Source: an uncultured Lachnospiraceae bacterium (lineage in GTDB: Bacteria > Bacillota > Clostridia > Lachnospirales > Lachnospiraceae). From it: 7,957 nucleotides of DNA. Every line of letters begins with the position of its first letter. The stretch's first letter is position 1. Of this stretch, positions 5,530 to 7,957 are shown piece after piece. Made by a program: the position numbers and the translations under genes. Below the pieces are notes generated by a model. The model did not search any database and was not told the DNA's origin. It was given only the letters and a program-made list of their open reading frames with translations. The stretch is from NCBI GenBank assembly GCA_945836355.1, contig CAMALD010000052.1, forward strand, positions 1-7,957, written 5' to 3'.

Positions 5530-7950
5530 ATGTTAGTACCTTTAAGCTGGTTAAAAGATTATGTAGATATTGATGTGACACCACAGGAGCTGGAGGCAAA
5601 GCTGTTTTCCTGCGGATTTGAGGTGGAAGAGCTGTATGAGCTCGGAAAAGATATTTCCAATGTGGTGGTAGGTCTGGTCGAGGAGTGCGAGCCGATTCCG
5701 GAGACGCACCTTCATGTTTGCAAGGTCAATGTGGGAAGCGGTGAAAATCTCCAAATCTGCTGCGGCGCCGATAATGTACATGCAGGCGGTAAATTTCCGG
5801 TGGCGTTAATCGGTGCGCAGGTTTATGCGACGGCAAAGGACCATGTGACGATTGAGGGCGTGATGACAATAAAGAAAGGCAAACTCAGAGGCTACGAGTC
5901 CCAGGGAATGCTTTGCTCGGGCACGGAGCTCGGTCTTTCGGAGGATTTGTATCCGGGTGCGGGCTACAACGGACTTCTGGTGCTGCCTGAGGATGCGGTT
6001 CCGGGTGCTGATGTCAAGAAGCTGGTCGGTCTGGACGATTATATGTTTGATATCAGTATTACGGCGAACAGACCGGACTGCCAGAGCATTTTCGGTATTG
6101 CCAGAGAGGTGGCTGCCATCCTTGACAAGGAGGTTAAAATGCCGGCACTGGACTACACGGAAAATGGTACGCCGAAGGAGCGGTTCACGGTGCGCGTCGA
6201 TGCACCGGACCTTTGCCCGAGATATATTGCGCACTATGTATCAGATGTAACCATCGGTGAGTCCCCTGCATGGATGAAGAGAAGACTGGCGCTTGTCGGA
6301 ATCAATTCGATTTCCAATATTGTCGATATCACCAACTATATTTTGCGCGAGCTTGGCCAGCCGATGCATGCATTTGACCATGAGTTTCTGGAGGGAAACA
6401 CCATTGTGGTAAGGCGCGCAGGCAATGGCGAAAAGATTGTGACGCTTGACGAGAAGGAATTTGCACTGAATGATTCCAATCTGGTAATCTGTGACGGCGT
6501 GAAGCCTGTTGCGCTCGCAGGTATCATGGGCGGACTGAATTCCGAAATCCGCGACACCACCAATGGGGTTATGTTTGAAGCTGCCAAATTTGCCAGGGAC
6601 AATATCCGAAAGAGCTCCCGTGCGCTCGGACAATCCTCGGACTCCAGCGCACGATACACAAAGGGAGTGGATGAGTACGCTACCGTTATGGCTATGAAGC
6701 GCGCCCTTCATCTGGTGGAGGAGCTTGGCTGCGGTAAGGTTTCTTCCACGCATGTCGAGGTGTCGTCGGGCAATTCCTTAGAGCCGGTAGAGATGAAGGC
6801 AAGTATTCAGAAAATAAACAGTGTACTTGGCATTAAGGTGCCGACAGAGGATATTGAGAGAATCCTTAAGAGCTTATGCTTTCAGCCGGTTATCAACGGC
6901 GATGAGCTGACCATCCGGATCCCGGCATACCGTGAGGATATGGAGAATTACCCGGATATTGCGGAAGAGGTTATCCGGATGTACGGCTACGACCATGTAA
7001 AGCCGACCTTCCTCGATACCGCTGCTGTCACTGCCGGCGGACTGAACACAAAGCAGAAGGCAGAGCTGAAATTAAAGAAAGCGCTCTGCGCACAGGGAGC
7101 ATGCGAGGGCATTCACTATTCCTTTTTCTCACCGGCGGATCTGGACCTTTTAGGACTTGCACCGGATGCCCCGGAGCGCCATGCAATCCGCTTAATCAAT
7201 CCGATTAACGAGGATTTGTCCCTGATGAGAACAACGCTTGCACCGCAGATGATTCGCGCGATGGCACGCAACCAGAAGAGAGGCCGCATGGAGGGGCGCA
7301 TCTTTGAGATGGGTAATATTTTCGTGCCGGACAAGCTTCCGCTTGAGCAGTATCCGGACGAGCGACTTACTCTTTGCGTGGGGCTGTTTGGCCGGGAGGA
7401 GAGCTTCTTTACCTTAAAGGGCTTTGCGGAGACGGTAGCCGACACCTTTGATATTGCATTTGCGTATGAGCCGGTACAAAAGACTTTCCTGCATCCGTAT
7501 CAGGCGGCAGCTATCCTGTGTGACGGCAGGCAGGTGGGATATCTCGGCAAGGTGACCTACGAGATCCAGAAGGAAGAGGATATGCGCGAGAGCGCCTATA
7601 TCATGGAAATCGATCTGGGCAGTCTTGAGCAGTATTATGAGAATGTACCGAAATACGTTCCACTGCCGAAGTATGCGGAGGAGACCAGAGATTTAGCACT
7701 TGTCATGGGCAGGGAAATAAGCTGCGGACAGGTGGAGAGCATCATAAAGGAATCGTGCGCTCATGTGAAGAAGGTGACTCTGTTTGATGTGTACGAGGGA
7801 AAGCAGATTGGCGAGGATAAGAAGTCGATGGCGTTCTCAGTTCTGTTCACACCGAAGGATGAGGAGTTTACCTCCGAGACCGTGGATGCCTTTGTGAAAA
7901 AGATTTTGAAAAATCTGAAGAATAAGCTTGATATTGAGCTCCGCTCATAA
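5530..7950 (+). CDS. pheT: Phenylalanyl-tRNA synthetase beta subunit
   Basis: Full-length beta subunit (806 aa; Bacillus PheT is about 804), which binds tRNA-Phe and edits mischarged Tyr-tRNA-Phe. The domain order is as expected. An N-terminal segment is followed by an OB-fold tRNA-binding domain (about 44-155, with CKVNVGSGENLQICCGA). The B3/B4 editing domain (about 212-385) includes H280 in QPMHAFD, AGIMGGLNSEI (330-340) and FEAAKFA. The B5 DNA-binding-like domain (about 418-491) contains IPAYREDMENYPDIAEEVIR. A catalytic-like core (about 510-700) lacks the active-site motifs of the alpha subunit. The C-terminal ferredoxin-fold anticodon-binding domain (about 711-804) runs from PKYAEETRDLAL. 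The start is fixed by GGAGG (5517-5521), 8 nt before the ATG. Co-transcribed with pheS. The TAA stop is 7 nt from the window end, so no terminator can be seen. Confidence 0.98.
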   Translation: MLVPLSWLKDYVDIDVTPQELEAKLFSCGFEVEELYELGKDISNVVVGLVEECEPIPETHLHVCKVNVGSGENLQICCGADNVHAGGKFPVALIGAQVYATAKDHVTIEGVMTIKKGKLRGYESQGMLCSGTELGLSEDLYPGAGYNGLLVLPEDAVPGADVKKLVGLDDYMFDISITANRPDCQSIFGIAREVAAILDKEVKMPALDYTENGTPKERFTVRVDAPDLCPRYIAHYVSDVTIGESPAWMKRRLALVGINSISNIVDITNYILRELGQPMHAFDHEFLEGNTIVVRRAGNGEKIVTLDEKEFALNDSNLVICDGVKPVALAGIMGGLNSEIRDTTNGVMFEAAKFARDNIRKSSRALGQSSDSSARYTKGVDEYATVMAMKRALHLVEELGCGKVSSTHVEVSSGNSLEPVEMKASIQKINSVLGIKVPTEDIERILKSLCFQPVINGDELTIRIPAYREDMENYPDIAEEVIRMYGYDHVKPTFLDTAAVTAGGLNTKQKAELKLKKALCAQGACEGIHYSFFSPADLDLLGLAPDAPERHAIRLINPINEDLSLMRTTLAPQMIRAMARNQKRGRMEGRIFEMGNIFVPDKLPLEQYPDERLTLCVGLFGREESFFTLKGFAETVADTFDIAFAYEPVQKTFLHPYQAAAILCDGRQVGYLGKVTYEIQKEEDMRESAYIMEIDLGSLEQYYENVPKYVPLPKYAEETRDLALVMGREISCGQVESIIKESCAHVKKVTLFDVYEGKQIGEDKKSMAFSVLFTPKDEEFTSETVDAFVKKILKNLKNKLDIELRS

Positions 7951-7957
7951 GGGCTGC

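Noticed and set aside
1..7957. Mobile elements, CRISPR arrays, tRNA or rRNA genes, defence systems
   Set aside because: No transposase or integrase, repeat-spacer pattern, tRNA cloverleaf or rRNA-like sequence was seen on either strand. The region appears to be ordinary chromosomal metabolism and translation genes.

Overview
The window looks like a chromosomal segment from an anaerobic, low-to-mid GC Firmicute, most likely a Clostridia/Lachnospiraceae-type gut bacterium. This is inferred from four things: strong AGGAGG-type ribosome binding sites, a two-subunit iron-sulfur L-serine dehydratase, a CoA-transferase resembling the butyryl-CoA:acetate enzymes of butyrate producers, and a T-box riboswitch in front of pheST. 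All five genes are on the + strand.

Left part (1-3946): a probable metabolic transcription unit. It starts with the 3' portion of sdaAB (serine dehydratase beta subunit, cut by the window edge). Then come sdaAA (alpha subunit, with the cluster-ligand cysteines in place), a 303-aa protein of uncertain function that resembles peptidase-U32-like proteins and carries four cysteines, and a 445-aa acyl-CoA:carboxylate CoA-transferase. Gaps are 16, 47 and 115 nt, with no convincing terminator or promoter between the genes. The 115-nt gap before the CoA-transferase looks partly coding and may be the tail of a decayed gene. Serine deamination gives pyruvate and ammonium. A CoA-transferase would fit downstream fermentation of pyruvate-derived acyl-CoAs, but that link is inferred from position only.

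Middle (3947-4471): a 525-nt non-coding region. It holds small hairpins, a near-consensus sigma-A promoter (TTGACT, 17 bp, TATAAT), and a full T-box leader with a UUC (Phe) specifier, a TGGT tRNA-acceptor bulge, and a 16-bp intrinsic terminator that competes with the antiterminator.

Right part (4472-7950): pheS and pheT, encoding both subunits of the phenylalanyl-tRNA synthetase. Both look intact and are separated by 23 nt. The T-box should let transcription into pheST proceed when uncharged tRNA-Phe accumulates.

I do not see a clearly new biological system. The least explained items are the cysteine-bearing U32-like protein and the coding-like stretch at 2498-2616.
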